DNA of 64,000 nucleotides from Methylohalobius crimeensis 10Ki (GCF_000421465.1 NZ_ATXB01000001.1:1488001-1552000); one strand, 5' to 3'. Shown: positions 7,269 through 16,908, counted from the first letter of the stretch. Numbers and translations are program-made. The notes: generated from the letters alone by a model not told the origin.

Positions 7269-8308
7269 TCTTCCAAATCTGCCCAGGTCAGGAGATGATC
7301 GGCGGCGGCATCGCGGCGCAGGCGTTTGCCGACCACCTGCTCCAGGTCATGAGCGGGGATACCGGTGCCGGGTTTCTTCGCGGCGAGGTGGTCTCGTTCC
7401 AGTCGGGTACCGGCGCTAAGGGGGCGATTGATCACCACGCTTTTCATGAATATCGGCCTGAGTTCCGCCACCGATTCGGGCAAGTGGGTTTTGTCCACCG
7501 GATGATTGAGGGCCGTTTCCAGATAGCGGATACCGGTGACCAGCTGCTCGAGTTCCTCGACGGTGACGGAGGCGGGCACGTCCGGTCCGAACATGCGTCG
7601 ACTCAAGGTGACGTGGACTTCGACCGCCTGGGCGCCTAAGGTGGCGGCGGCCAGGCTCGGGAAAATTTTGCCCGAGTGGTCGGAAAGCCCGCTGGCGCCG
7701 TATCGCTCCCGAAACAGGGAAATATTGTTGAGGCCGATGCTTTCCGGCGGGCACGGATAGGCGGAAGTGCACTGCATGACCAGCGACGGGATTTTGAAAG
7801 GTTCGAGCCAAGCGATCGTTCGATCGATTTCCGCCAAGGCGCTCATTCCGGTGGAAAGCAAAAGAGGACGTCCCGTGCGCGCCATTTTTTCCAACAGGGG
7901 ACGGTTGGTCAGCTCTCCCGAGGCCACTTTCCAACCGGCGACGCCGATGGATTCGAGCAGTTCGAAAGCCTGCTCGGAAAAAGGGGTGCTCAAGAACAAA
8001 AGTTCCCTGTCTTCGCAATGCGCTTTGAGTCCCCGCCATTGGGCGGGAGTGAATTCCATCCGCTTCCAATAGTCATAGCGGGTTTCATCTTGTAGACTGA
8101 AGCGCGCCCGCCAGGGTTCGCCGGGGGTGCTCTCCGCATCGGCAATATGGGTTTGGAATTTGACCGCATCGGCGCCCGTTTCGGCGATGGCATCGATAAA
8201 AGCGTGGGCCGTGCCCAGGCTTCCGTCGTGAGCCTGGGCCACCTCTGCGATGATGGTGCAAGATGCCGCAGGGCCGGGTTGGTGGAGCCAGGTGGTTTCC
8301 GAAGTCAT
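7265..8308 (-). CDS. neuB: Nonulosonic acid synthase (NeuB/LegI-like)
   Basis: The 347-residue enzyme condenses phosphoenolpyruvate with ManNAc or a diacetamido hexose. An N-terminal TIM barrel carries IIAEVAQAHDGSLGTA and FQTHIADAES, then FLSTPFSEQAFELLESI, SGELTNRPLL, LSTGMS and GLSDHSG; the C-terminal SAF domain is visible from about residue 285 (KSVVINRPLSAGTRLERDHL). It is the first gene of the seven-gene operon that runs to 1088. Its start faces the ELM1-family gene with only 14 bp between, so the two promoters must lie inside the opposite coding regions. Confidence 0.9.
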   Translation of the reverse strand: MTSETTWLHQPGPAASCTIIAEVAQAHDGSLGTAHAFIDAIAETGADAVKFQTHIADAESTPGEPWRARFSLQDETRYDYWKRMEFTPAQWRGLKAHCEDRELLFLSTPFSEQAFELLESIGVAGWKVASGELTNRPLLEKMARTGRPLLLSTGMSALAEIDRTIAWLEPFKIPSLVMQCTSAYPCPPESIGLNNISLFRERYGASGLSDHSGKIFPSLAAATLGAQAVEVHVTLSRRMFGPDVPASVTVEELEQLVTGIRYLETALNHPVDKTHLPESVAELRPIFMKSVVINRPLSAGTRLERDHLAAKKPGTGIPAHDLEQVVGKRLRRDAAADHLLTWADLED

Positions 8309-8322
8309 GGAGTTTGGTCGAA

Positions 8323-9420
8323 ATGCAAAGAAAAAGTCCGCGTGTCTGGTTAATCGTCGGAGATAAATCGGGCGACAATGCCCAAGTCCGCGCCATCGCC
8401 GAAGCGTTGGGCTGGCCGGTCGAATGGAAAGTGCTCCATTTTAAGCCACCTTTCGTCAAAGGCAAGCCTAAGGTGAACGCTTCTCTTCATCATGTGGACT
8501 TGACCCGCTCCGGTTCATTGTCACCTCCCTGGCCGGATTTGATCCTCACTGTGGGGCGGCGCCCCATCATGGCGGCGCTTTGGGTCAAAAGGCAAGCCGG
8601 CGGCAAAACGAAAATCGTTTTGCTCGGTCGCCCCAAACGCGGTTTCGATCCCTACGATTTGATTCTCGCCCCTTTGCAATACCGTTTGCCTCCTCACCCC
8701 AAACTCATTTCGATGGGTTTGCCGCTATTATTTCCATCCCTGGAGAAAATAAATGAAGCGAAAGAGATTTGGCAGCCTCGGTTGGCTTCCATGGCGCGGC
8801 CATTGGTGGCCGTATTGGTGGGGGGAGCCACCAAGCCGTATCGTTTCGATCGCCGGGTGGCCCAAGACTTAGTGGCCAAAAGCAGGGCCTTGGCAGGCCA
8901 AGGTTCATTATATTTTTGCGCCAGCCGCCGGACATCGCCGGAAGTCCTGGCCGAGCTTCGAAAAAGCGGCGCGCCTGTCTACGGTTGGGGAGAGGGGGCT
9001 CACGATAACCCCTATCTCGGTCTCTTGGGATTGGCCGACGCCTTCGTGGTGACCGGCGACAGTGTCTCCATGATGGTGGAAGTGGCCCGACTCGGTAAAC
9101 CTTTGGCGATTTATCCACTGCCCATCAAGTATCCGCGATTGCATGCCGTTTATCGGTGGCTGATCGAGCATGGGCTATATCGATCCGAGCCGAGCGCATT
9201 CGGATCCCGGTTGGCGCGCTGGGCGTTTGAGGTGGGGTTGATCGGTTACCTGCGGGAACTGGAGCGGGTTCACCTATATTTGTACGATCACAAGTTGGCG
9301 CTGCCCTTGGACGGGGAGGCGGGCATTTCCAAATCACAACTGGATGAGTGGGTGCCGCAAGGAGAAGCGATCGATGTGCTTCCTGAAGTGATCGATCGAA
9401 TTCGGGGGCTATTCAAATAA
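8323..9420 (+). CDS. ELM1-family protein (mitochondrial fission ELM1-like)
   Basis: The 365-residue protein matches the ELM1 family (DUF1022), known from plant mitochondrial fission and common in proteobacteria without an established function. Seen are VWLIVGDKSGDNAQVRAIAEALG at the N-terminus in two parts, the VAVLVGGATKPYRFD segment and a GT-B-like FVVTGDSVSMMVEVARLGKP near 245-264, which resembles a nucleotide-sugar-binding site. I start at the ATG at 8323 because the earlier in-frame start lies inside neuB. The gene sits between nonulosonate synthesis and an O-antigen-ligase-like gene, suggesting a cell-surface glycan job, but that is inference. Confidence 0.75.
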   Translation: MQRKSPRVWLIVGDKSGDNAQVRAIAEALGWPVEWKVLHFKPPFVKGKPKVNASLHHVDLTRSGSLSPPWPDLILTVGRRPIMAALWVKRQAGGKTKIVLLGRPKRGFDPYDLILAPLQYRLPPHPKLISMGLPLLFPSLEKINEAKEIWQPRLASMARPLVAVLVGGATKPYRFDRRVAQDLVAKSRALAGQGSLYFCASRRTSPEVLAELRKSGAPVYGWGEGAHDNPYLGLLGLADAFVVTGDSVSMMVEVARLGKPLAIYPLPIKYPRLHAVYRWLIEHGLYRSEPSAFGSRLARWAFEVGLIGYLRELERVHLYLYDHKLALPLDGEAGISKSQLDEWVPQGEAIDVLPEVIDRIRGLFK

Positions 9421-10589
9421 AGCAGTTCTTCGCTGATCGCCCACCCCAGGGGAAACCAAAAGAAAATCCATCCTTCCTTGGTACCGGTTAAAAGTTCCCA
9501 TTCGTTGGGTGTGATGCAAAGAAAACCGTAAATCAGCAGCCCAAACGGTAAAAAATTCCCGGATAGGCGGCCGCTTCTGAAAGTGATAAACAAGCTGTAT
9601 CCCATCGTCCAAAGTGTCAAACCCAGCCCCAGGACACCACCTCTCCTGAAATTGGCAAGGAAAAAGCTATGGGAATCGCCGTAATGGAACGTGGTGCCGT
9701 CGGGCAATCGGGTGACGCCATCGGGCGCGGCGAGGTAGCCTTGTCCCAACCAGGGGTGTTGCAGCGCATGGGCAAATGAATCCATCCAAATATAAGGGCG
9801 ATAAGGCATGGCACGGATCAGTTGAGCGGTGAGATCCGGTAGTATCGTGCCTAGCACCAGGGCGGCCACCGCTCCGAAAGCGATCAGGTATAGCCCGATG
9901 CGTTTACTGGGTGTCAGGATATGGAGACAAAATAAGGCCGCACCCATCGCCACCAGTACGCTGCGGGTCCAGCTCAAGCAAATATAGGCGAGAATGACCG
10001 CAAATATCACTCCGTAGGCGAGACGACCGGCAACCTGGAGGGAGCCGCTCATCCCATGCCAGGCAATCAATGCAAAGAGTCCGAAAGCGGCGGCGCTACG
10101 GATGGGATGATCCAGGTATCCGAGACCTTCCATGCGCGATTCGGGAAAGGGGTGCTGACCATACCACACCAGCATGACCCCCAGCGCCGATAAGGCGACC
10201 CAGCAACAAAGCCAACCGAGATGGCGGTCGAATGTTTGGAAATGCCAGGTGCGCAGTCCGGCCGTCAAGAGGATGAAATGGGCCATGGTGGCGGCGCCCG
10301 CCATTCTCGCCAATAACGGCTTCAGTTCCACGTGCGGAGACCAGAAGAGGCTTGCCAACAAAAAAATCAGATAAAGCAACAAGCTCCAATAGAGGCGGCT
10401 TGCCGCTACGGTGCGCCAAAGCTCGGGAAGGAAGCGCCAGGAGGCGGGTACGATCAATCCCGCGTACAAGGCCCATACGATTTTGCCGTCGGGAATGACA
10501 GTGAAAAAACAAAGGCTCAGAAAAAAAATATAAGTTAAGAGCAAACGTTGCCGTCCATCGAGGACGGCAAGCCTTTGGAGTAGGAACAT
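9288..10589 (-). CDS. O-antigen ligase / polymerase-like membrane protein (Wzy/WaaL)
   Basis: The 433-residue protein is rich in membrane segments (about ten to twelve), beginning with LLLTYIFFLSLCFFTV and including a large periplasmic loop with HPWLGQGYLAAP and YGDSHSFFLANFRRGG, the HxxxL/G pattern typical of O-antigen ligases and polymerases. It probably joins or polymerises the glycan made by the neighbouring operon. Its last 45 or so codons overlap the convergent ELM1-family gene by 133 bp; the tail (rich in Ser, Thr and Pro) reads as antisense to that gene, so the ancestral stop may have been lost. Confidence 0.75.
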   Translation of the reverse strand: MFLLQRLAVLDGRQRLLLTYIFFLSLCFFTVIPDGKIVWALYAGLIVPASWRFLPELWRTVAASRLYWSLLLYLIFLLASLFWSPHVELKPLLARMAGAATMAHFILLTAGLRTWHFQTFDRHLGWLCCWVALSALGVMLVWYGQHPFPESRMEGLGYLDHPIRSAAAFGLFALIAWHGMSGSLQVAGRLAYGVIFAVILAYICLSWTRSVLVAMGAALFCLHILTPSKRIGLYLIAFGAVAALVLGTILPDLTAQLIRAMPYRPYIWMDSFAHALQHPWLGQGYLAAPDGVTRLPDGTTFHYGDSHSFFLANFRRGGVLGLGLTLWTMGYSLFITFRSGRLSGNFLPFGLLIYGFLCITPNEWELLTGTKEGWIFFWFPLGWAISEELLYLNSPRIRSITSGSTSIASPCGTHSSSCDLEMPASPSKGSANL

Positions 10590-10611
10590 AAATGTTTAGA
10601 GAAACAAAGGC

Positions 10612-11088
10612 TTAGTGAGCGCGTGCGTAAGTGCCGACCAACGCGGTTTCTTCCAAAACGTGCCCCGCCATGGCTTCTTCCAGCCGTTGTTTGGTGGGCT
10701 GGCCCAGGTCTGGCAACACGGTATCCAAAGCGTAAAGTTTGAAGAAATAACGGTGCCTGCCTACGGGAGGGCAAGGTCCGCCGTAGCCGGTCCGTTTCCA
10801 ATCGTTGAGTCCCTCTCGAGTTCCTGAGGGCAGCTGGGCCCGAGTTGCGTTTTGGAGAAGTTCAGCCGAATCGGGGGGGAGATTGTAAAGCACCCAGTGC
10901 ACCCAGGTCATTTTGGGGGCGCGGGGATCGGGCGCGTCCGGATCGTCCACGATCAGGGCCAAGCTTCGGGTTCCCTCGGGAATCCCGGACCATTTCAGCG
11001 GGGGCGAGACGTTTTCCCCGTCACATGTGTAGAGGGCGGGAAGGCTCTCATTATGATCGAATTCGTTGGAAGTGAGGGTAAGCGCCAT
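10612..11088 (-). CDS. YbhB/YbcL family protein (PEBP / Raf kinase inhibitor-like)
   Basis: The protein has the phosphatidylethanolamine-binding-protein fold motifs LPALYTCDGENVSPPLKWSG, the DPDAPDP anion-binding loop and WVHWVLYNLP, followed by GYGGPCPPVGRHRYFF. From the ATG at 11088 it has 158 residues, the usual YbhB size, and this ATG has a good ribosome site (GAGG seven to eight bases upstream). An in-frame ATG at 11163 would add 25 residues with only a weak hydrophobic leader (compare periplasmic YbcL), so a secreted form is possible but less likely. Biological role in bacteria is unknown. Confidence 0.85.
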   Translation of the reverse strand: MALTLTSNEFDHNESLPALYTCDGENVSPPLKWSGIPEGTRSLALIVDDPDAPDPRAPKMTWVHWVLYNLPPDSAELLQNATRAQLPSGTREGLNDWKRTGYGGPCPPVGRHRYFFKLYALDTVLPDLGQPTKQRLEEAMAGHVLEETALVGTYARAH

Positions 11089-11191
11089 AACGGACCTCGC
11101 GATTGCCGAGTCAACGGCCAGTGCCGACAGCGTAGCCAGTCGGATCCCAAATCGGTATGACATGATTGATTACTTTCAACCGATATGTGCT

Positions 11192-11197
11192 TATAAT
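11192..11197 (+). promoter_or_regulatory. Candidate -10 box for the fructosamine kinase gene
   Basis: A TATAAT hexamer lies 29 bases before the ATG at 11226. No good -35 hexamer stands at the right distance (TTGATT at 11166 is 20 bp away), so this is a weak promoter call. Confidence 0.35.
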
Positions 11198-11225
11198 GCC
11201 AAACTTTTTCCAGATCTTCTAGGCG

Positions 11226-12107
11226 ATGAACTGGCGGGAAATAGAAGCTTCCATTCGTGCCGCGGTGGGTCATCGGTTTGAAGTGATGCATGCGCTTCCC
11301 TTGAGCGGCGGATGCATTCACGCCGCCTATCGAATCAGCGGAGTCGGAGAGCACTTTTTTGTGAAACTCGCCGAACCGAATTTGTCTAATGCGTTTGCCG
11401 GCGAGGCGGAGGGTTTGCGGATGCTGGCCGCCACCGGGACGGTGCGGGTGCCCTTGCCCATCTGCGAGGGGAATACGGCGACCGAGGCGTATTTGGTTTT
11501 GGAGTATCTCCACCTGAAGCCGCGCGATTCGGCTTCGGATCGGCGTCTGGGAGAGCAATTGGCGGCTTTGCACGCCATCGATCAGCCGGCGTTCGGTTGG
11601 ACTCGGGATAATTTTATCGGGGCGACGCTTCAGCCGAACGAGCTTTGTGACGATTGGGCGGCCTTTTGGCGCCGCCGTCGGTTGGCTTGGCAACTGCAAT
11701 TGGCCGCGGAAAACGGATACGGGGGCCGGCTCCAGCGTCTGGGAGAGCGACTGCTGGTCGGCTTGGACCGGCTGCTTGCCGATTACCGCCCTCGTCCGGT
11801 TTTGCTGCACGGCGATCTTTGGTCGGGCAACGCGGCGATGACCGATGCGGGAATGCCGGTCATCTTCGATCCGGCCTGTTATTGGGGGGACCGGGAAGCG
11901 GATCTCGCCATGACCGAATTGTTCGGGGGATTTAGTGGGGCATTTTATGACGCTTACGAGAGTCTAATGCCCAGGCGGCCGGGCTATGAAACGAGAAGCA
12001 TGCTTTACAATTTGTACCATGTTTTGAATCATCTCAACCTTTTTGGCGGAGGTTATTTGAGACAAGCGGAAACCTTGTTGGAACGATTGTTGATTGAAAC
12101 CGGATGA
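11226..12107 (+). CDS. Fructosamine kinase family protein
   Basis: The 293-residue protein is an aminoglycoside-phosphotransferase-fold kinase of the fructosamine/ribulosamine kinase family, which phosphorylates sugars bound to protein amines so that glycation is reversed. Kinase landmarks are the glycine-rich LSGGCIHAAYRI near 23-34, VKLAEPN with the ATP-binding Lys, VLLHGDLWSGNAAMTD (catalytic HGDxWxxN) around 194-209 and VIFDPACYWGDREADLAMTE with the Mg-binding Asp. The start at 11226 follows the short intergenic region with a TATAAT box at 11192-11197. Confidence 0.88.
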   Translation: MNWREIEASIRAAVGHRFEVMHALPLSGGCIHAAYRISGVGEHFFVKLAEPNLSNAFAGEAEGLRMLAATGTVRVPLPICEGNTATEAYLVLEYLHLKPRDSASDRRLGEQLAALHAIDQPAFGWTRDNFIGATLQPNELCDDWAAFWRRRRLAWQLQLAAENGYGGRLQRLGERLLVGLDRLLADYRPRPVLLHGDLWSGNAAMTDAGMPVIFDPACYWGDREADLAMTELFGGFSGAFYDAYESLMPRRPGYETRSMLYNLYHVLNHLNLFGGGYLRQAETLLERLLIETG

Positions 12108-12132
12108 CAGCCTGTTGCGGGAGGTAATGACG

Positions 12133-12339
12133 ATGGTTGTGGATCTGGATGATGATTTTCATGAAAATCAAGACCCTATTTCTTCGGACAATTTCGAAAA
12201 AGAGGTGGATGAGCTTTTTTCCGAATGGCGAGAGGATCAGGAAAAGCTGGCTTCCCGGAGGCGTTTGGAGCGTTATTTCGAACTGAAGCGCTTGCGTGAG
12301 CAGATCGGCGATATATACGAATTGGACGACGATTTTTGA
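12133..12339 (+). CDS. Small acidic PA3496-like protein
   Basis: This 68-residue protein is very acidic and ends in RRRLERYFELKRLREQIGD followed by an acidic tail, the pattern of the PA3496 family of small envelope-integrity-associated proteins. The ATG at 12133 is preferred because GGGAGG at 12119-12124 lies eight bases before it; an ATG at 12127 is too close and the upstream in-frame TTG overlaps the kinase gene. Function is unknown; the family assignment rests on the C-terminal basic/acidic pattern only. Confidence 0.6.
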   Translation: MVVDLDDDFHENQDPISSDNFEKEVDELFSEWREDQEKLASRRRLERYFELKRLREQIGDIYELDDDF

Positions 12340-12408
12340 GGACGCTTGAATTTCCCGTGAATTTATCCCATATTCCGAACGGGGTTGAATGTTTGAGAGG
12401 ATGCAGAG

Positions 12409-12669
12409 ATGGATGCCAGAACCGACTTGAACGAATTGCTCGAGACTTTGAAGCAGGATCGGGATGAACTGCGCGTCAGAATGCATTTGGCGAGGATGGA
12501 GCTGAAAGAGGAATGGGATGAGGCGGAAAAGAAATGGGAGCACTTCAAACCCAAAGTAGACGAGGTGCTACGGGATACCAAGGACAGCAGGGATGAAATC
12601 GTCAAATCGACCAAAATTATCGGAGAGGAACTGAAAAACGCCTACCGCAGGATTCGCGAGCGTTTATAA
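12409..12669 (+). CDS. Small charged coiled-coil protein of unknown function
   Basis: The 86-residue protein is almost entirely charged alpha-helix with heptad-like spacing (LNELLETLKQDRDELRVRMH and KKWEHFKPKVDEVL), predicting a coiled coil. There is no signal peptide or membrane segment. A purine-rich GAGAGGATGCAGAG stretch precedes the ATG. It is followed directly by an intrinsic terminator and lies in the same direction as the fructosamine kinase and the PA3496-like gene. I do not recognise a named family. Confidence 0.7.
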   Translation: MDARTDLNELLETLKQDRDELRVRMHLARMELKEEWDEAEKKWEHFKPKVDEVLRDTKDSRDEIVKSTKIIGEELKNAYRRIRERL

Positions 12670-12691
12670 AAAGTTATTAATCGATTGTCGA

Positions 12692-12722
12692 AAATGGCCG
12701 CTCCAAGCGGCCATTTCTTTTG
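12692..12722 (+). terminator. Intrinsic terminator
   Basis: A perfect 11-bp stem (AAATGGCCGCT / AGCGGCCATTT) with a CCA loop at 12692-12716 is followed by CTTTT. It ends the transcript of the two small genes and insulates argG. Confidence 0.8.
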
Positions 12723-12765
12723 CAGTATAATGACCTGTTTTTTAAGCAGAGAGTGATTTGAATTC

Positions 12766-13986
12766 ATGGCGGATAAAATCGACAAAGTGGTATTGGCCTA
12801 TTCGGGTGGTCTGGATACTTCGGTGATCCTCAAATGGTTGCAGGAGACCTACGAATGTGAAGTGGTTACCTTCACCGCCGATCTCGGTCAAGGCGAGGAA
12901 TTGGAGCCGGCGCGGGAAAAGGCTCGCACCTTGGGCATTCGGCAAATCTACATCGATGACTTGCGGGAGGAATTCGCGCGCGATTTCGTGTTTCCGATGT
13001 TTCGCGCCAATGCGATCTACGAGGGAGAATATTTGCTCGGCAGTTCCATCGCCAGACCCTTGATCGCCAAGCGGTTGATCGAGATCGCCAACGAAGTGGG
13101 GGCGGATGCCGTTTCCCACGGGGCCACCGGCAAGGGGAACGATCAAGTTCGATTCGAGTTGGGTGCCTATGCCTTAAGACCCGATATCAAGATCATCGCC
13201 CCCTGGCGGGAGTGGGATCTCAATTCCCGGGAAAAATTGCTGGCTTACGCCGAGGCGCACGGGATCCCCATCGAAAAGAAACGGGGGCAGGCCTCGCCTT
13301 ATTCCATGGATGCCAACTTGCTGCACATTTCGTACGAAGGCGGTATTTTGGAAGATCCCTGGGCCGAGCCCGAAGAGGCGATGTGGCGTTGGACCCGCGC
13401 ACCGGAAAAGGCCCCGGACCGTCCCCTATATCTGGAATTGACCTTCGAGCGCGGGGATGTGGTCGCCATCGACGGAGAGCCGCGTACCCCCGCCCAAGTA
13501 TTGGAAGTGCTGAACCGATTGGGCGGTGAGCACGGCGTAGGAAGGCTCGATATCGTCGAAAACCGCTATGTGGGGATGAAATCGCGCGGTTGTTACGAAA
13601 CCCCCGGCGGTACCATTCTCCTCAAGGCGCACCGCGCCATCGAATCCATCACCTTGGATCGGGAAGTGGCCCACCTCAAGGATGAATCGATGCCGCGCTA
13701 TGCTTCCCTGGTCTATAACGGTTATTGGTGGAGTCCGGAACGGAAAATGCTGCAGGAAATGATCGATGCTTCCCAGTCGAGCGTCAACGGCGTGGTTCGG
13801 GTTAAGCTCTACAAAGGCGGTGTGACCGTGGTGGGACGCAAATCGGAGGCCGACAGCTTGTTCGACGCCAACATCGCCACTTTCGAGGACGATGCGGGTG
13901 CCTTCGATCAAAAGGATGCGGAAGGATTTATCAAATTGAACGCGCTCAGGCTCCGAATCGCCGCCCGGCGGGGAATGAAGTTTTGA
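12766..13986 (+). CDS. argG: Argininosuccinate synthase
   Basis: The 406-residue enzyme joins citrulline and aspartate using ATP in arginine synthesis. The P-loop-like [18 protein letters not shown] at residues 8-25 is diagnostic, as are [30 protein letters not shown] and [16 protein letters not shown]. Length is standard for the bacterial enzyme. A TATAAT at 12726-12731 lies 35 bp upstream of the ATG. An IS110-type element has inserted 36 bp after the stop codon without touching the gene. Confidence 0.96.
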   Translation: MADKIDKVVLAYSGGLDTSVILKWLQETYECEVVTFTADLGQGEELEPAREKARTLGIRQIYIDDLREEFARDFVFPMFRANAIYEGEYLLGSSIARPLIAKRLIEIANEVGADAVSHGATGKGNDQVRFELGAYALRPDIKIIAPWREWDLNSREKLLAYAEAHGIPIEKKRGQASPYSMDANLLHISYEGGILEDPWAEPEEAMWRWTRAPEKAPDRPLYLELTFERGDVVAIDGEPRTPAQVLEVLNRLGGEHGVGRLDIVENRYVGMKSRGCYETPGGTILLKAHRAIESITLDREVAHLKDESMPRYASLVYNGYWWSPERKMLQEMIDASQSSVNGVVRVKLYKGGVTVVGRKSEADSLFDANIATFEDDAGAFDQKDAEGFIKLNALRLRIAARRGMKF

Positions 13987-14045
13987 AGTTTTAATGCTTC
14001 AAAAAAAGATGCCTCAATCTCCCTTGTATGTTTTGTGTTGCTGGA

Positions 14046-15159
<1,114 letters not shown>

Positions 15160-15174
15160 CTTTAAACACGGTTG

Positions 15175-15196
15175 CTCTCCCGCTGGCGGGAGAGGG
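15175..15196. repeat. Right part of the IS-interrupted REP-like palindrome (type B)
   Basis: CTCTCCCGC TG GCGGGAGAGGG stands here without its first two C bases, which remain at 14021-14022 on the other side of the IS110 element. It is the presumed insertion target. Confidence 0.8.
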
Positions 15197-15213
15197 TTTA
15201 GAGAATCCGTTTT

Positions 15214-16908
15214 TCAGCCGATACTGTATTTCTGCATTCGGTACAATAGGGTGTCGCGGCTGATTCCCAGAAGCCGCGCCGAACGGCTGCGATTGCCGTT
15301 GGTTCGAACCAGCGCCTGACGAATCAATTCGATCTCCACTTCCTCCAGGGACAGGCCGGAGGCGGGGAGGGTGATGCCGGTCTTGGGGCGCGGTTGATTG
15401 AGCGTGATTTCCGCAGGCAAATTGGTCGGTTCGATGGTTTGGCCGGCCAGCAGGATGGAAAGCCGTTCGCAGACGTTGCGCAGTTCGCGCACGTTGCCCG
15501 GCCACTCGTAGTTCATGATGATCTGCTGGGCGGCCTTGGAGAGGCGGGGCGGTTCCAGGCCGTGCTCCCGGGTGGATTGGCGAATGAAGTGCGCCGCCAA
15601 TAAGGGAATGTCCTCTTTGCGTTCGCGCAAGGAGGGGGTTTCCAGGGGAACCACATTCAAGCGATAGTACAGATCCTTGCGAAATTCGCCGGCTGCGATT
15701 CTCCGCTCCAAGTCGGCGTTGGTGGCGGCGACGATCCGAACGTCCACCCGCTCGGTTCCGGTGGCTCCCACCGGCTGGCATTCGCCGGTTTCGAGAAAGC
15801 GGAGCAGTTTGGCCTGGAGGTTGAAAGGCATCGAGTCGATTTCGTCCAGAAACAAAGTGCCGCCGTCGGAGGCTTGAAGCTTGCCCAGGTGGTTGCCCAT
15901 GGCGCCGGTGAAAGCGCCCTTGCGGTGGCCGAATAATTCCGATTCCGCCAGGGATTCGGGCAAGGCCGCGCAATTGATGGTAATGAACGGCTTGTCGGCG
16001 CGGGGGCTGGACTGTTGTATGGCGTGGGCCAATTCTTCTTTGCCGGTGCCGGTTTCTCCGGTGATCAGGACGGTGACATCGGTGGCCGCCACCATCTTAG
16101 CGGAGCGCAGTAACGCTTCGAAATTCGGCGCTTGGCCGACGAGCGATTTGAACTTCTCCATCAGGTCTACCCCGTTGATTTTTATTTGCTGCATAACCCA
16201 TGGGTTCAACTTCGGGAAGGCCGCCAGCAAAGCCAGGAGAATCATGACGATTCCGGCGAAATACCGAAAACGGCGCATTCTAGCCAAACGGACCATCCAA
16301 TTTGTCATTATACCCACCCCCATGACAGCGGGTAAAGTACCGGCGCCGAACGCCGTCATGACCAACGCGCCGTGAGTCGGGCTGCCCGCGGTGGCGGCCA
16401 GTGCCAGGGCGGTGTAAACCAGACCGCAGGGCAGCCACCCCCAAACCATGCCGAACAGGAAAGCCTGGGAAAGATTGGTGACCGGCAGAATACGTCGTCC
16501 AAAGGGTTCGATCCGCCGCCAAAGCCGGGCGCCGAGCCTTTCCAGATAGGCGAAACGGGGGAACCATCCGGCGATATATAACCCGCAGCTGGTCATGATA
16601 ATGGCTGCCAGGATCTGGAGCAGGCGATAGCCTTGAATGCCGAATGGCAATTCCAGCGCGTACCTCAAACTGCCGGCAATCAAGCCGGCCATGGAATAGC
16701 TCAAAATCCGGCCCAGATTGTAGCTGAGTACATAGGGGGTCAGCCGCTGCTTGCGCATGCGGATTTCCTGACTCAAGCTTAAGGTCAAGGTCCCGATGAT
16801 GGAGCCGCACATGCCGATGCAATGGAAGCTGCTGAACAGCCCCATGAGAAAGGCGACCAGGTAAATGGGATTCAGTGCTTCTGCGGACATGGATGTAAAC
16901 ATTAGCAT
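15214..16908 (-). CDS. Membrane TauE/SafE-type domain fused to a sigma-54 activator (AAA+ and Fis-type HTH)
   Basis: One uninterrupted 564-codon frame joins two normally separate proteins. Residues 1-235 form a six-helix membrane domain of the TauE/SafE / UreH-2 type with the conserved FHCIGMCG (28-35) and WLPCGLVY (158-165). From about 250 follows a complete sigma-54 enhancer-binding module: Walker A GETGTGK (284-290), GAFTGA sigma-54 loop (331-336), Walker B LFLDEID (352-358), arginine-finger region YYRLNVVPLETPSLRERKED in parts, and a Fis-type helix-turn-helix at 533-560 (NRSRSARLLGISRDTLLYRM). There is no receiver or GAF domain, so the membrane part may be the sensor. Internal ATGs (codons 239 and 250) could start a soluble form, but no strong ribosome site precedes them. 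The divergent TonB receptor carries a sigma-54 promoter. Confidence 0.9.
   Translation of the reverse strand: MLMFTSMSAEALNPIYLVAFLMGLFSSFHCIGMCGSIIGTLTLSLSQEIRMRKQRLTPYVLSYNLGRILSYSMAGLIAGSLRYALELPFGIQGYRLLQILAAIIMTSCGLYIAGWFPRFAYLERLGARLWRRIEPFGRRILPVTNLSQAFLFGMVWGWLPCGLVYTALALAATAGSPTHGALVMTAFGAGTLPAVMGVGIMTNWMVRLARMRRFRYFAGIVMILLALLAAFPKLNPWVMQQIKINGVDLMEKFKSLVGQAPNFEALLRSAKMVAATDVTVLITGETGTGKEELAHAIQQSSPRADKPFITINCAALPESLAESELFGHRKGAFTGAMGNHLGKLQASDGGTLFLDEIDSMPFNLQAKLLRFLETGECQPVGATGTERVDVRIVAATNADLERRIAAGEFRKDLYYRLNVVPLETPSLRERKEDIPLLAAHFIRQSTREHGLEPPRLSKAAQQIIMNYEWPGNVRELRNVCERLSILLAGQTIEPTNLPAEITLNQPRPKTGITLPASGLSLEEVEIELIRQALVRTNGNRSRSARLLGISRDTLLYRMQKYSIG

Noticed and set aside
6186-7298. 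370-codon plus-strand frame opposite neuC
   Set aside because: It mirrors neuC codons and shows no domain; neuC is tightly coupled to its neighbours.
12726-12731. Full sigma-70 promoter for argG around TATAAT
   Set aside because: No acceptable -35 hexamer lies 16-18 bp upstream; that place is occupied by the terminator stem, so only the -10 box is mentioned.
13981-14004. Hairpin TTTTGAAG/CTTCAAAA at the argG stop as a terminator
   Set aside because: It is followed by A bases, not T bases, on the coding strand, so it does not fit an intrinsic terminator in the needed direction.
15214-16908. Possibility that the TauE/SafE part and the sigma-54 activator are two genes
   Set aside because: The frame is continuous with no stop, the linker is short and the internal ATGs lack good ribosome sites; kept as a fusion, with the alternative noted.
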